The translations under genes were made by a program, and so were the position numbers. From Archangium sp. (lineage in GTDB: Bacteria > Myxococcota > Myxococcia > Myxococcales > Myxococcaceae): a stretch of DNA of 30,669 nt. The stretch spans positions 1 to 30,669 of the forward strand of contig JAEUJR010001070.1 in the NCBI GenBank assembly GCA_016793585.1, read 5' to 3'. Shown one piece after another: positions 19,256 through 26,757 of this stretch; position 1 is the stretch's first letter; every line of letters starts with the position of its first letter. The notes beneath the pieces were generated by a model that saw only the letters and a list, made by a program, of their open reading frames with translations, had not been told where the DNA came from and made no database searches.

Positions 19256-21187
19256 ATGAACGTTCGTGCGCTGCTCGTCTTCGTGCTCGCCATGACTGCC
19301 TGCCCGGCGCCTCGCCCTGCGCCCGAACCGGCGGCCTCCGAGCCAGTCGACGCGGGGGCACCGCCGATGGACGCGAGCCTCGACGCGGGGTCAGACGACG
19401 CAGGCCTGACGCTCGACGCGGGCGCCTCCTTCGACGCGGGGTCGACCGTCATCGATGCGGGGCTCGTCGACACGAGGCCTTGCGAGCCCATCGAGCAACA
19501 GCCCGTCTGCTCCGACGGCTACTGCTGGCTGAACCCGTTCCCCTTTGCGATGCAGCTCACCGACGTCGTGGTCGACGGCTGTCACGCCTGGGCTGCTGGC
19601 GTCGGCGGCACGCTGCTCGAGCGCGGCGACGGCGGCTGGCTTCCACATCGCATGCCGACGAGCGAGACCTTCACCTCGTTCGCGGCCTTCGCGCCTGACG
19701 ACCTGTGGCTCGTCGGGGGCAGCGCCACGCTCTTTCACTTCGACGGCCGCTCGTGGACCTACGTGATGGGCAACACCTCGTCGGCCACCTGGAGCGCGGC
19801 GTACGCGCCCTCGCGCGGCGTCGTCTTCATCGCTGGCACCGACGGCATTCACCGCTTCGAGAACGGCACGCTCACCACCGTCTTCGCGCCGCCGCGCACC
19901 ACCTTCACGGGCATCACTGGCACCAGCGCGTCGAACCTGCGCGCCGTCGGCCAGGAGACCATTCCCAACGTCGATCGCCCCGCCGTCGTCTACACGTTCG
20001 ACGGCAGAACGTGGACGAAGGAGCAGTCGCTCACCATGGTGGGCTTCAACCGCGCCATCACCGTCGGCGGCACCGTGTACGCCGCAGGCAAGCTGAACGG
20101 TCACGGCCCCGACTACGGCTACGTCGCACAGCTGTTCCCCGCGAGGCCGCCGCTCACCTTCACGCAGCGGGCGACGGAGTTCTTCGACCTCGCCGCGCGC
20201 TCGCCGACCGACGTGCTCGTCGTGGGCCGGGGCTTCTCCGACAGCGTGCTGCAGTTCGACGGCACCACGTTTCGCAGCGTGATGAACGCTCCCGCGGCGG
20301 CCTTCGCGGGCGTCGGCCTGGCAACGCGCGATGCGTTCGTCGTCGGAGACAGACTCGGCCGCATCAGCAACGGCGGCTTCGTCGCCGAGAGCCGCGACCA
20401 CGGTGACACGGTGCGCAGCGTTCTCGCCTTCGCGAACGCAGACGTGTGGCTCTCGGGCGGGCGGCGCTCGAGGCAGGGCGGGCCGTTCGTCGCCACCTCG
20501 CCGACGTCGGTCTCGCTCGGCAAGGTCGTCGGCAACGACGCCAGCGATCTCTTCGCGACCGACTCCAACGAGGTGTGGCACTTCGACGGCGTGGCGTGGG
20601 TGAAAGAGGCGAGCGGGCCGACCCGCGTTCGAGAGGTCGCGGTGTCATCGGGTGGCGAGGTCTGGGCGTGGGACTGGTCGACGCTGTGGCGCAAGCGCTC
20701 GTCGGGCTGGCAGCAGATCGTCTTGCCGCTGGGAATGCAGCTGCAAGACGTCTGGCCGTTGCCGAGCGGCGCGGTCGTCACCGGCTCCACGCGCACGACT
20801 GGGAACTCGGTGTGGGTCACCGATGGCGCCAGCTTCACCGAACGCCCGGTCGCGACCGACGGCGGCACCTTCGGCGGGTTCAGCTTCGTGCGTGGCGACG
20901 TGAACGACCTCTATGGCGTCGCGACCACGCGCGAAGTGCTCCACCACGACGGCGCCGCCTGGAGTGCGCCGCTCGAGCTCGACGCGACGTTCGACCTCGT
21001 CGACCTCGCGGTGCGGGGCCCGAAGGTCGTCGCCGTGGGCCGCAACGGCCGCGTCGGCGAGTGGACGGGAATGCGCTTTGCGATTCGTTCCATCGGCAGC
21101 AACGTGAACCTGTGGACGGTCTCCATCGACTCGCTCGGCCGCACGTGGCTCGGCGGCGAAGGCGGAGCGGTGCTGATGAAGCCCTGA
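19256..21187 (+). CDS. Lipoprotein with beta-propeller-like repeats
   Basis: The product has 643 residues from the ATG at 19256; the in-frame GTG at 19220 would bury the signal. The signal ends LAMTAC, with Cys16 as the likely lipidated residue, followed by a Pro/Ala/Asp-rich linker with DAG repeats (about 30-70) and a short Cys-containing segment. From about residue 95 there are at least seven units ending in a Phe-Asp-Gly-x-x-Trp-like motif (LFHFDGRSWTYV, VYTFDGRTWTKE, VLQFDGTTFRSV, VWHFDGVAWVKE, VLHHDGAAWSAP), which suggests a six- to eight-bladed propeller of the kind common in myxobacterial lipoproteins. The ligand is unknown. It is 63 nt after the S9 peptidase stop and abuts the convergent kinase gene with no spacer. 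Confidence 0.83.
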   Translation: MNVRALLVFVLAMTACPAPRPAPEPAASEPVDAGAPPMDASLDAGSDDAGLTLDAGASFDAGSTVIDAGLVDTRPCEPIEQQPVCSDGYCWLNPFPFAMQLTDVVVDGCHAWAAGVGGTLLERGDGGWLPHRMPTSETFTSFAAFAPDDLWLVGGSATLFHFDGRSWTYVMGNTSSATWSAAYAPSRGVVFIAGTDGIHRFENGTLTTVFAPPRTTFTGITGTSASNLRAVGQETIPNVDRPAVVYTFDGRTWTKEQSLTMVGFNRAITVGGTVYAAGKLNGHGPDYGYVAQLFPARPPLTFTQRATEFFDLAARSPTDVLVVGRGFSDSVLQFDGTTFRSVMNAPAAAFAGVGLATRDAFVVGDRLGRISNGGFVAESRDHGDTVRSVLAFANADVWLSGGRRSRQGGPFVATSPTSVSLGKVVGNDASDLFATDSNEVWHFDGVAWVKEASGPTRVREVAVSSGGEVWAWDWSTLWRKRSSGWQQIVLPLGMQLQDVWPLPSGAVVTGSTRTTGNSVWVTDGASFTERPVATDGGTFGGFSFVRGDVNDLYGVATTREVLHHDGAAWSAPLELDATFDLVDLAVRGPKVVAVGRNGRVGEWTGMRFAIRSIGSNVNLWTVSIDSLGRTWLGGEGGAVLMKP

Positions 21188-22930
21188 TCAGGTCGCGGGC
21201 CTTGCGGCCAGCGCGCGCACCGTCGCGTACGAGGCGGGCGGCCTGAGACACACCACGCCGGGTTCGGGCACGTCTGACAACGACACGCACGCCGCGTCGA
21301 AGTAGCCGATGGCGTGTCTGCGGCCCGAGGCGAGCACCACCACGCCGGGCTCGAGCAGCGTCAACTGGTCGACCAGCTTCGGCTCGTCGCCCGTGAAGGC
21401 GTGCAGCCCCTCCCAGTCGGGCGCGCCGTCACCAACCCACGCGATGGGCCTGTCTCTCAGCACCGCCGGCGCTGGCGCTCGTGGGAGCGTGATGACGAAC
21501 TTCGCGCCCGAGCCCTCGGCCAGCTCGAAGCGCCCGCCCGCCTCTTCGATGATGCGACTCGAGACGGCGAGGCCCAGCCCGGTGCCGACGCCGGCCGGCT
21601 TCGTCGTGAAGAAGGCGTCGAAGATGCGGGAGCGGAACTCCGGCGGCACGCCTGGCCCCGTGTCCTCCACGGTCACGACGACGTCGCCGGTGGGCGAGGT
21701 GAACGTGCGCAGCGTCAGCACCGGCGCTGGCAGCCCCCGCGTCGCCTGCACCGCGTTGATGATGAGGTTCACCAGCACCTGCTCGAAGCGCACCGGCGCG
21801 AGCTGCACCGCGGCGACGTCCTCCAGCTGCAGCACCACCGACAGGCGATCGCGCCACTGCCCGCGCGTGAAGCGCAGCGCCGAGCCGATGCAGCCGCGAA
21901 CGTCGACGGGCATCGAGAGCTCACGGTTGGGCGCGGCGAACGACTTGAGCTCCCTCACGATGGTGGCGATGCGGTTGCCCGCGGCGTGCGCCTCCTGGAG
22001 CAGCTCCTTGAGCTCCGACGCGCCGGGCGGCAGGTCGACGAGGGCGAGGTGCAGGTTCGCGAGGTTCACCAGCAGCGGGTTGTTCACTTCGTGTGCGACC
22101 GAGGCCGCGAGGGTGCCGACGGCAGCGAGGCGCTCCGAGAACTCGAGGCGACGACGCGCCTCGAGCAGCTCGGTGAGGTCGCGAAGGGTCACCACCACAC
22201 CGAAGCCCTCGCGCCCGTCCGACAGGCCGGCGGCCGAGCCCACCACCGTGCGTGCCCCCTGCGGCAGCGTCAACGCCGCAGTGAAGGGCACCGCCCCGTT
22301 CTGCAGGGCCTGGTCGACGGCCGTCTCGACGGCCCGTCGTGCGTCGGGGGCGACGTCGAGCACCTCGCTGAGCTTGCGGTGAACGATGGCGCTCTCGTCG
22401 GCGCCCAGCAGCTCGGCGGCCGCAGGGTTGAGCCACGTCACCGCGCGCTCGACGTCGGCGGTGAGAATGCCGTCACCCACCGAGGTCAGCGTCGCCTGCA
22501 GCATCGCTTCGCGCCGCCTGAGCGTCTTCTCGAGGTGCCGCCGCGCCAGCGCGATGTTCACGACGTTCTCGAGGTCGGGCTTCTTGAAGGGCTTGAGCAG
22601 GTACCCCATCGGCTCGGTGCTCCTCGCGCGATCGATGGTGCGCGGGTCGCCATGCGCAGTGAGGTAGACGACCGGCACGCCGAAGCGCTCCATCAGCGCC
22701 TGCGCAGTGGCCACCCCGTCCTGCGGGCCCTGCAGGTGAATGTCCATCAGCACGAGGTCGGGCTTCTCGTGCTCGACGAGGCTGACCGCGCTCTCGCCGT
22801 CGGCGGCCACGCCACGCACGTCGTAGCCCGCGCTCCGCAAGAAGCGCTCGAGGTCGAGGGCGAGAATCGCTTCGTCTTCGACGATGACGAGCTTGCGGGT
22901 GGAAGGCGGAAGGTCGGCGAGCAGCTGCAT
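21188..22930 (-). CDS. Receiver-PAS-histidine kinase with degenerate C-terminal domain
   Basis: This 580-residue soluble protein starts at the ATG at 22930, which overlaps the stop of the upstream kinase by one base. An N-terminal receiver (12-125) has LVIVEDE, phospho-accepting Asp63 in LMDIHLQGPQDG and KPF. A PAS domain follows (about 140-255), then HisKA with His280 in AASVAHEVNNPLLVNL, and HATPase with LVNLIINAVQA, EDTGPGVP and GTGLGLAVSS (about 375-485). Residues 493-580 form an extra domain that looks like a shortened receiver without its acidic residues. As receiver and kinase are fused, it probably takes phosphate from the HisKA_2 kinase upstream and changes its own activity. The output partner is not visible. 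Confidence 0.92.
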   Translation of the reverse strand: MQLLADLPPSTRKLVIVEDEAILALDLERFLRSAGYDVRGVAADGESAVSLVEHEKPDLVLMDIHLQGPQDGVATAQALMERFGVPVVYLTAHGDPRTIDRARSTEPMGYLLKPFKKPDLENVVNIALARRHLEKTLRRREAMLQATLTSVGDGILTADVERAVTWLNPAAAELLGADESAIVHRKLSEVLDVAPDARRAVETAVDQALQNGAVPFTAALTLPQGARTVVGSAAGLSDGREGFGVVVTLRDLTELLEARRRLEFSERLAAVGTLAASVAHEVNNPLLVNLANLHLALVDLPPGASELKELLQEAHAAGNRIATIVRELKSFAAPNRELSMPVDVRGCIGSALRFTRGQWRDRLSVVLQLEDVAAVQLAPVRFEQVLVNLIINAVQATRGLPAPVLTLRTFTSPTGDVVVTVEDTGPGVPPEFRSRIFDAFFTTKPAGVGTGLGLAVSSRIIEEAGGRFELAEGSGAKFVITLPRAPAPAVLRDRPIAWVGDGAPDWEGLHAFTGDEPKLVDQLTLLEPGVVVLASGRRHAIGYFDAACVSLSDVPEPGVVCLRPPASYATVRALAARPAT

Positions 22931-24345
22931 CAGGCGCTCCTGTCGAACGTGAGGGTGACTGCCGAGCCCGGGCCCGACGCGAAGGTGAGCGCTCCCCGCA
23001 ACTGCCGGGTGAGCGCGTTCATCAACTCGAGGCCGATGTGGCCCGGCCGCTTCGCCGTGGCGTCGAAGCCCACGCCGTCGTCGTGCACCGCGACGGTGAC
23101 GCGCGGCCCCTCGGCCTGCACGCGCACCGTGATGGTGCCCGCCCGCCCGCGAGGAAAGGCGTGCTTGAACGCGTTCGTCACCAGCTCGTTGATGACGAGC
23201 CCGCAGGGAATGGCGGCGTCGAGGTTCAGGAACACCTGACTCGTCTCGAGCTTCAGCCCGACGGGCTGCGCGCCACCCCAGGCCTGCACCAGCTGCGGGG
23301 CGATGGCCTCGACGTACTCCTTCATGTCGATGCGCGTGAAGGTGCCCGACTGGTACAGCCGCTCGTGCACCAGCGAGATGGCCTGCACGCGCGACTGGCA
23401 TTGCGCGAGCGCGTCAGCCGAGGGCTGGCCGCTCGAGAGGTCGAGCAGGCTGGCGATGAGCTGCAGGTTGTTCTTCGCCCGGTGGTGCAGCTCGCGCAGC
23501 AACACGTCCTTCTCGGCGAGCGAGGCCTGCAGCGCTTGTCGCGCGTGCCGGCGCTCGGTGATGTCGACGATGGAGGCCAGCACCAGCTCGCCAGTGGCCG
23601 TCTGAATCGGAGAGAGCCCAATCTCGACCGGCACCTCGCTGCCGTCGCGGCGCAGGGCGAAGAGCTCGCGACCGGCGCCCATGGGCCGCGCCGACGGCGC
23701 CGTGAAGTACGCCTGCCGCTTCGAGGCGTGCCCGGCACGAAACCGCGCAGGAATCAGCTCGTCGAGTTGGCGGCCCACGAGGTCGGCGCGCGACTCCTTG
23801 AACAGCGCCTCGATCTGCGCGTTCACCCGCACGATGCGGCCGCTGGCGTCGACCAGCATCATGCCGTTGGGCGCCGCCTCCATCGCGAGCCTGAACTGCT
23901 CGTCGGCCCGTCTGCGCTCGGTGAGGTCGACGATGGAGGCGACGACGAAGGCCTCGGCGTGCGTGCGCAGCGGAGTCAGGCCGATCTCCACCGGTACCCG
24001 GTGCCCGTCGCGGTGACGCCCGAAGAGGTCACGGCCTGCGCCCATGGGCCGCGTCTGTGGCGCGGCCTGGTATTGCTGCCGTCGCTGGCGGTGCACGTCG
24101 GGCAGCCCGTCGACCAGCAGCTCGATGGGTTGGCCCACCAGCGCCTCGCGCGCGTAGCCGAACAGCCGCTCGAGCTGACGGTTCACGTCGACGATGTGCC
24201 CCGAGGCGTCGACGACCAGCATGCCGACCGGCGCGGCCTCGAAGGCTTCCCGAAAGAAGGTGAGTGGCTGATCCAGGTTTTCCCCCGGCGTGACCCTAGC
24301 CTCTCCGGTCCGACCATCGACCGGCCCGTCACCCGGCCTCGACAC
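22930..24345 (-). CDS. PAS-PAS-HisKA_2 sensor histidine kinase
   Basis: From the GTG at 24345 the product has 471 residues. The start is uncertain: the frame stays open to 25374, but that part is antisense to a real gene, and a CTG at 24276 with a GGGGGA run upstream is another option. Two similar PAS domains (about 33-145 and 150-265) share the patterns MLVVDASG, VNRQLE/VNAQIE, RPMGAGR and HRDGHRVPVEIGL/RRDGSEVPVEIGL, so they arose by duplication. HisKA_2 follows with LRELHHRAKNNLQLIASLLDLS (His287 or His288 is the phosphate site), then HATPase with VINELVTNAFKHAF and HDDGVGFDA. It has no membrane segment. It probably signals to the receiver of the downstream gene with which it overlaps by one base. 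Confidence 0.9.
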   Translation of the reverse strand: MSRPGDGPVDGRTGEARVTPGENLDQPLTFFREAFEAAPVGMLVVDASGHIVDVNRQLERLFGYAREALVGQPIELLVDGLPDVHRQRRQQYQAAPQTRPMGAGRDLFGRHRDGHRVPVEIGLTPLRTHAEAFVVASIVDLTERRRADEQFRLAMEAAPNGMMLVDASGRIVRVNAQIEALFKESRADLVGRQLDELIPARFRAGHASKRQAYFTAPSARPMGAGRELFALRRDGSEVPVEIGLSPIQTATGELVLASIVDITERRHARQALQASLAEKDVLLRELHHRAKNNLQLIASLLDLSSGQPSADALAQCQSRVQAISLVHERLYQSGTFTRIDMKEYVEAIAPQLVQAWGGAQPVGLKLETSQVFLNLDAAIPCGLVINELVTNAFKHAFPRGRAGTITVRVQAEGPRVTVAVHDDGVGFDATAKRPGHIGLELMNALTRQLRGALTFASGPGSAVTLTFDRSA

Positions 24346-24398
24346 GGCCTCAACGCACTGCGGAGCGCTGCCACATCGAAGAAAGCGAAGGGCCGGGT

Positions 24399-24424
24399 TC
24401 GAGGTTCTCGATGGGCCGTGGCCC
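24399..24424. promoter_or_regulatory. Two adjacent inverted repeats upstream of the gene at 24445
   Basis: TCGAG-GTT-CTCGA (24399-24411) and GGGCC-GT-GGCCC (24413-24424) are perfect inverted repeats in the 99-nt divergent gap between the sensor kinase and the hypothetical gene. Either could be an operator or part of the promoter. No known regulator is recognised. Confidence 0.3.
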
Positions 24425-24444
24425 GACTTGGGTAAGGTGCGCGC

Positions 24445-25521
24445 GTGCGCGTCTCGCCGCTCAGCGACAAACACGTGACCGAGCTGAACCAGGCCGTCGA
24501 CCGCGCCCTCGCGCAGTGGCTGACCGGCCCGGTGCCCAACGAGCCGCTCGACGTGGTGCGCGCGCTCGAGCGGGTGCTCCTCTTTCTCAAGCAGAACGGT
24601 GACGCCTCGGCGCAGGGCCGGCACGTCGCCTCGCTCGCCTTCGCCTTTGGCCAGCAGCTCGTGCGCACCGGGCAGTGGGCGTGGCAGAGCGTGTCTGAAG
24701 ACGACAGCGTGAACCCCTCCATCGTGCGTGACGACGGGCGCGCGTGCCTCGTCGTCGACACCGTGACGGCGATGGTGACGAAGACGTGCTCGCTGGGGCT
24801 GGTCGAGCTGTTTCGTGGGCTCGCAGACGGCGCCGCCATCGACGCGCCGGGCGTGCTCTCGGTGAGCGGGCCAGCGTCGACCGACGCGGTGCAGCGCCTC
24901 GAGCGCGACGTGTTCGCCAGGCTCGAGCAGGTTCGCAAGGCGCTGCGCATGTGGGGCAGCCCCGAAGAGCTCGAGGCCGTGGCGAAGCACTTCACGCACG
25001 TGCTGCTCGCCGCGCGCCACCCGCAGTGGAGCTTCGAACAGACCCACGAGCTGTGGGTCGCGCAAGGCGCTCCGTTCGCAGGCGACGCCGACGAGCACGC
25101 CGAGATGCGCAGCCGGCTGTGGGCGGAGCACGTCGAGCAGGCCCGCTCGCAGGTGACGATGGGCTACGTCTCGGTGTGGGCCGCGCTGGCTCGAGACCCC
25201 GAGCGCGAGGCGCTGCTCACCCCGTGGATCGAGACGCTCCTCGACACGCCGAAGCTGGGTGGCACGCCCGACCGATTGAACGCCGTGTTGTTCGCCCTCA
25301 TCGGCTTCGTCGCGAAAGACCCGCAGGCCTACGTGACGCACCTGGGCCTCGAGCGCGAGCGCACCGGCGGCCACTCACTGCGCCCGCTCCACGTCGTCGC
25401 GCCGCCCGGCCCCAGCGAAGTGCACCTGCCCTACCTGAGAAGGTTCACCACGTGGGAAGCGGTGTCGAACGGCATCGCCCGCGTGGTGGCGTCGCTGAGT
25501 CAGCACCGCCACAGCAGCTGA
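24445..25521 (+). CDS. Soluble protein of unknown function
   Basis: The product has 358 residues and starts at GTG 24445, with a GGTAAGGT purine-rich stretch about 7 bases upstream. There is no signal peptide and no membrane segment. It is mostly helical by eye (many Leu, Ala, Glu and Arg), with a short strand-rich piece (CLVVDTVTAMVTK, about 98-112) and a C-terminal basic and hydrophobic part. I recognise no family and see no catalytic motif. It is divergent from the sensor kinase and converges on the calpain-like gene with 8 nt between stops. Confidence 0.72.
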   Translation: MRVSPLSDKHVTELNQAVDRALAQWLTGPVPNEPLDVVRALERVLLFLKQNGDASAQGRHVASLAFAFGQQLVRTGQWAWQSVSEDDSVNPSIVRDDGRACLVVDTVTAMVTKTCSLGLVELFRGLADGAAIDAPGVLSVSGPASTDAVQRLERDVFARLEQVRKALRMWGSPEELEAVAKHFTHVLLAARHPQWSFEQTHELWVAQGAPFAGDADEHAEMRSRLWAEHVEQARSQVTMGYVSVWAALARDPEREALLTPWIETLLDTPKLGGTPDRLNAVLFALIGFVAKDPQAYVTHLGLERERTGGHSLRPLHVVAPPGPSEVHLPYLRRFTTWEAVSNGIARVVASLSQHRHSS

Positions 25522-25529
25522 AGCGCGGG

Positions 25530-26567
25530 TCAGAGCTTCGCGAACTCGACGGTCGCGAACGAGGTGAGGAACTGCTCGAGCGGCATGGTGAAGATGCCGT
25601 CGTCGCGCCCATCACGGCCGGGCTCGCGTTGCCCCCACGGGTTGCGGAGCGTGACGAACTGTTTGCCGCCCTTCTCTTCGACGCCGAGCAACGTGTACGC
25701 GTGGTCGGCGACGATGCCCTGCTCGCTCGGGTCCCACGGTTTGCTCAAGGCGACGACGGCCGCGCCCGACGCACAGACGGCCTTGAGCTTCTTGAAGATG
25801 TCGGCGCCACCGAACGCGTCGTCGACGGGGAAGAAGTCGGGCTTCGCGCCCGTGAGCGCCTCGAGCGCCGTGGCCGACATGCCGCCCTCGATGGCGTCGA
25901 ACCCGCCCTTCCACGAGGCGTAGGCCTTCTCGAAGATGAGCGGCCACAGCTCCTTCGTCGAGCGCGCCGCGGCGTACTCGAGCTGGCCCGAGCGCGCGGC
26001 GAAGGTGCCGTCGATGGTCACCTTCACCGGCGTCGGCTTCGCGGCGTCACCTTTGCGCTCGTAGAACGTGACCGTGTAGGTGCCGTCGCGGTTGGTGGTG
26101 ATGGCCCTGGCGAGCAGCTCGGGCTTCGTCTTCGCGACCGAGGCGAGCGCCGAGATGAAGTAGCAGTCACCCACCTGCCCCTGCAGCGCGTCGTCCATGC
26201 CGAAGCCGTCGACGCTCACCTCGCCCTGCTTCGTCTCCCACCGCACGACGCCCGCCTTCTCGGAGTCGGGGGTGAGCTTGGGCTGCTTGCGCGGAGACGG
26301 CAGCCCCGTGTCACCGGCGATCTCGGCGAAGGCCACCATCTCGTGCTTCACGAAGGCCAGCAGCTTGGCGTGCGCCGCCGGGTCGAACTTCTTCGCGTCG
26401 AGCCCCACGAAGCCAGACAGGTAGTGCGCCTCGACCTCCTTGAACTCGCCATCTTTCGCGTCGCGCAGAATGGCCGAGGCCTCCTGCTTCGTCACCTTGC
26501 CGTCGGCGAGCGTCTTCTCGAGCTTCGCCTTGTAGCGGTCACCCTGGCGCAGAATCTTCGAACCCAT
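25530..26567 (-). CDS. Calpain-family cysteine protease
   Basis: This 345-residue protein carries the catalytic triad of family C2: Cys135 in GQVGDCYFISALAS, His289 in VADHAYTLLGVEEKG, and Asn309 in VTLRNPWGQ. The ATG at 26567 has an AAGGTGG ribosome site and is preferred to an in-frame start at 26585. The N-terminal 100 residues are helical and charged and include an EF-loop-like ADGKVTKQEA (21-30), as in other myxobacterial calpain-like proteins. There is no signal peptide, so it acts in the cytoplasm or leaves by an unknown route. Calpains usually cut substrates at few sites and need calcium; neither is shown here. Its target is unknown. Confidence 0.9.
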   Translation of the reverse strand: MGSKILRQGDRYKAKLEKTLADGKVTKQEASAILRDAKDGEFKEVEAHYLSGFVGLDAKKFDPAAHAKLLAFVKHEMVAFAEIAGDTGLPSPRKQPKLTPDSEKAGVVRWETKQGEVSVDGFGMDDALQGQVGDCYFISALASVAKTKPELLARAITTNRDGTYTVTFYERKGDAAKPTPVKVTIDGTFAARSGQLEYAAARSTKELWPLIFEKAYASWKGGFDAIEGGMSATALEALTGAKPDFFPVDDAFGGADIFKKLKAVCASGAAVVALSKPWDPSEQGIVADHAYTLLGVEEKGGKQFVTLRNPWGQREPGRDGRDDGIFTMPLEQFLTSFATVEFAKL

Positions 26568-26619
26568 GGTCGCCCACCTTCTCACGCCGAGCGCCTGCCT
26601 GCCACCAACCGCGCTTGAC

Positions 26620-26631
26620 CGCTGATCAGCG
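26620..26631. promoter_or_regulatory. Perfect 12-bp palindrome CGCTGATCAGCG
   Basis: This is a perfect inverted repeat in the gap between the calpain start (26567) and the efflux operon start (26758), preceded by TTGACC (26615-26620), which resembles a -35 element. Possible regulator operator. Confidence 0.45.
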
Positions 26632-26654
26632 TTCTCGACCCGCCTCGCCCTTCA

Positions 26655-26666
26655 TTTGATATCAAA
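26655..26666. promoter_or_regulatory. Perfect 12-bp palindrome TTTGATATCAAA
   Basis: This fully AT-rich inverted repeat stands out in a very GC-rich region and lies 35 nt centre to centre from the other palindrome. Such TTGA/TCAA palindromes are common operator shapes for MarR-type and other dimeric regulators. Probable operator for the efflux operon, the protease gene, or both. Confidence 0.5.
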
Positions 26667-26743
26667 CGACCTCGACGAGGGCGGCCCCCTCGTTCGATGG
26701 GGTTGTCTGGCGGGGCGTCGTCATTACTGACGGGCTCCCGAGC

Positions 26744-26750
26744 AAAGGAG
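26744..26750 (+). promoter_or_regulatory. Ribosome binding site that decides the efflux operon start
   Basis: AAAGGAG lies seven bases before the GTG at 26758 but only one base before the GTG at 26752. The later start is therefore preferred. Confidence 0.65.
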
Positions 26751-26757
26751 CGTGCGT

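Larger units (their letters stand above)
26568..26757. other. Divergent regulatory region between protease and efflux operon
   Basis: The region contains two perfect 12-bp palindromes (26620-26631 and 26655-26666), a 6-bp-stem hairpin CGAGGG-CGGCC-CCCTCG (26676-26692), and the ribosome site of the efflux operon at 26744-26750. It is AT-richer than its surroundings near 26655. It must hold both promoters. No regulator gene is visible nearby. Confidence 0.6.

Noticed and set aside
22931..23401. Upstream extension of the receiver-PAS-kinase
   Set aside because: It lies within the HisKA_2 kinase gene in another frame, and the ATG at 22930 is placed exactly before a complete receiver domain.
24346..25374. 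N-terminal extension of the HisKA_2 kinase
   Set aside because: The frame is open, but it is antisense to the gene at 24445-25521 and encodes His/Arg-rich sequence without a domain.
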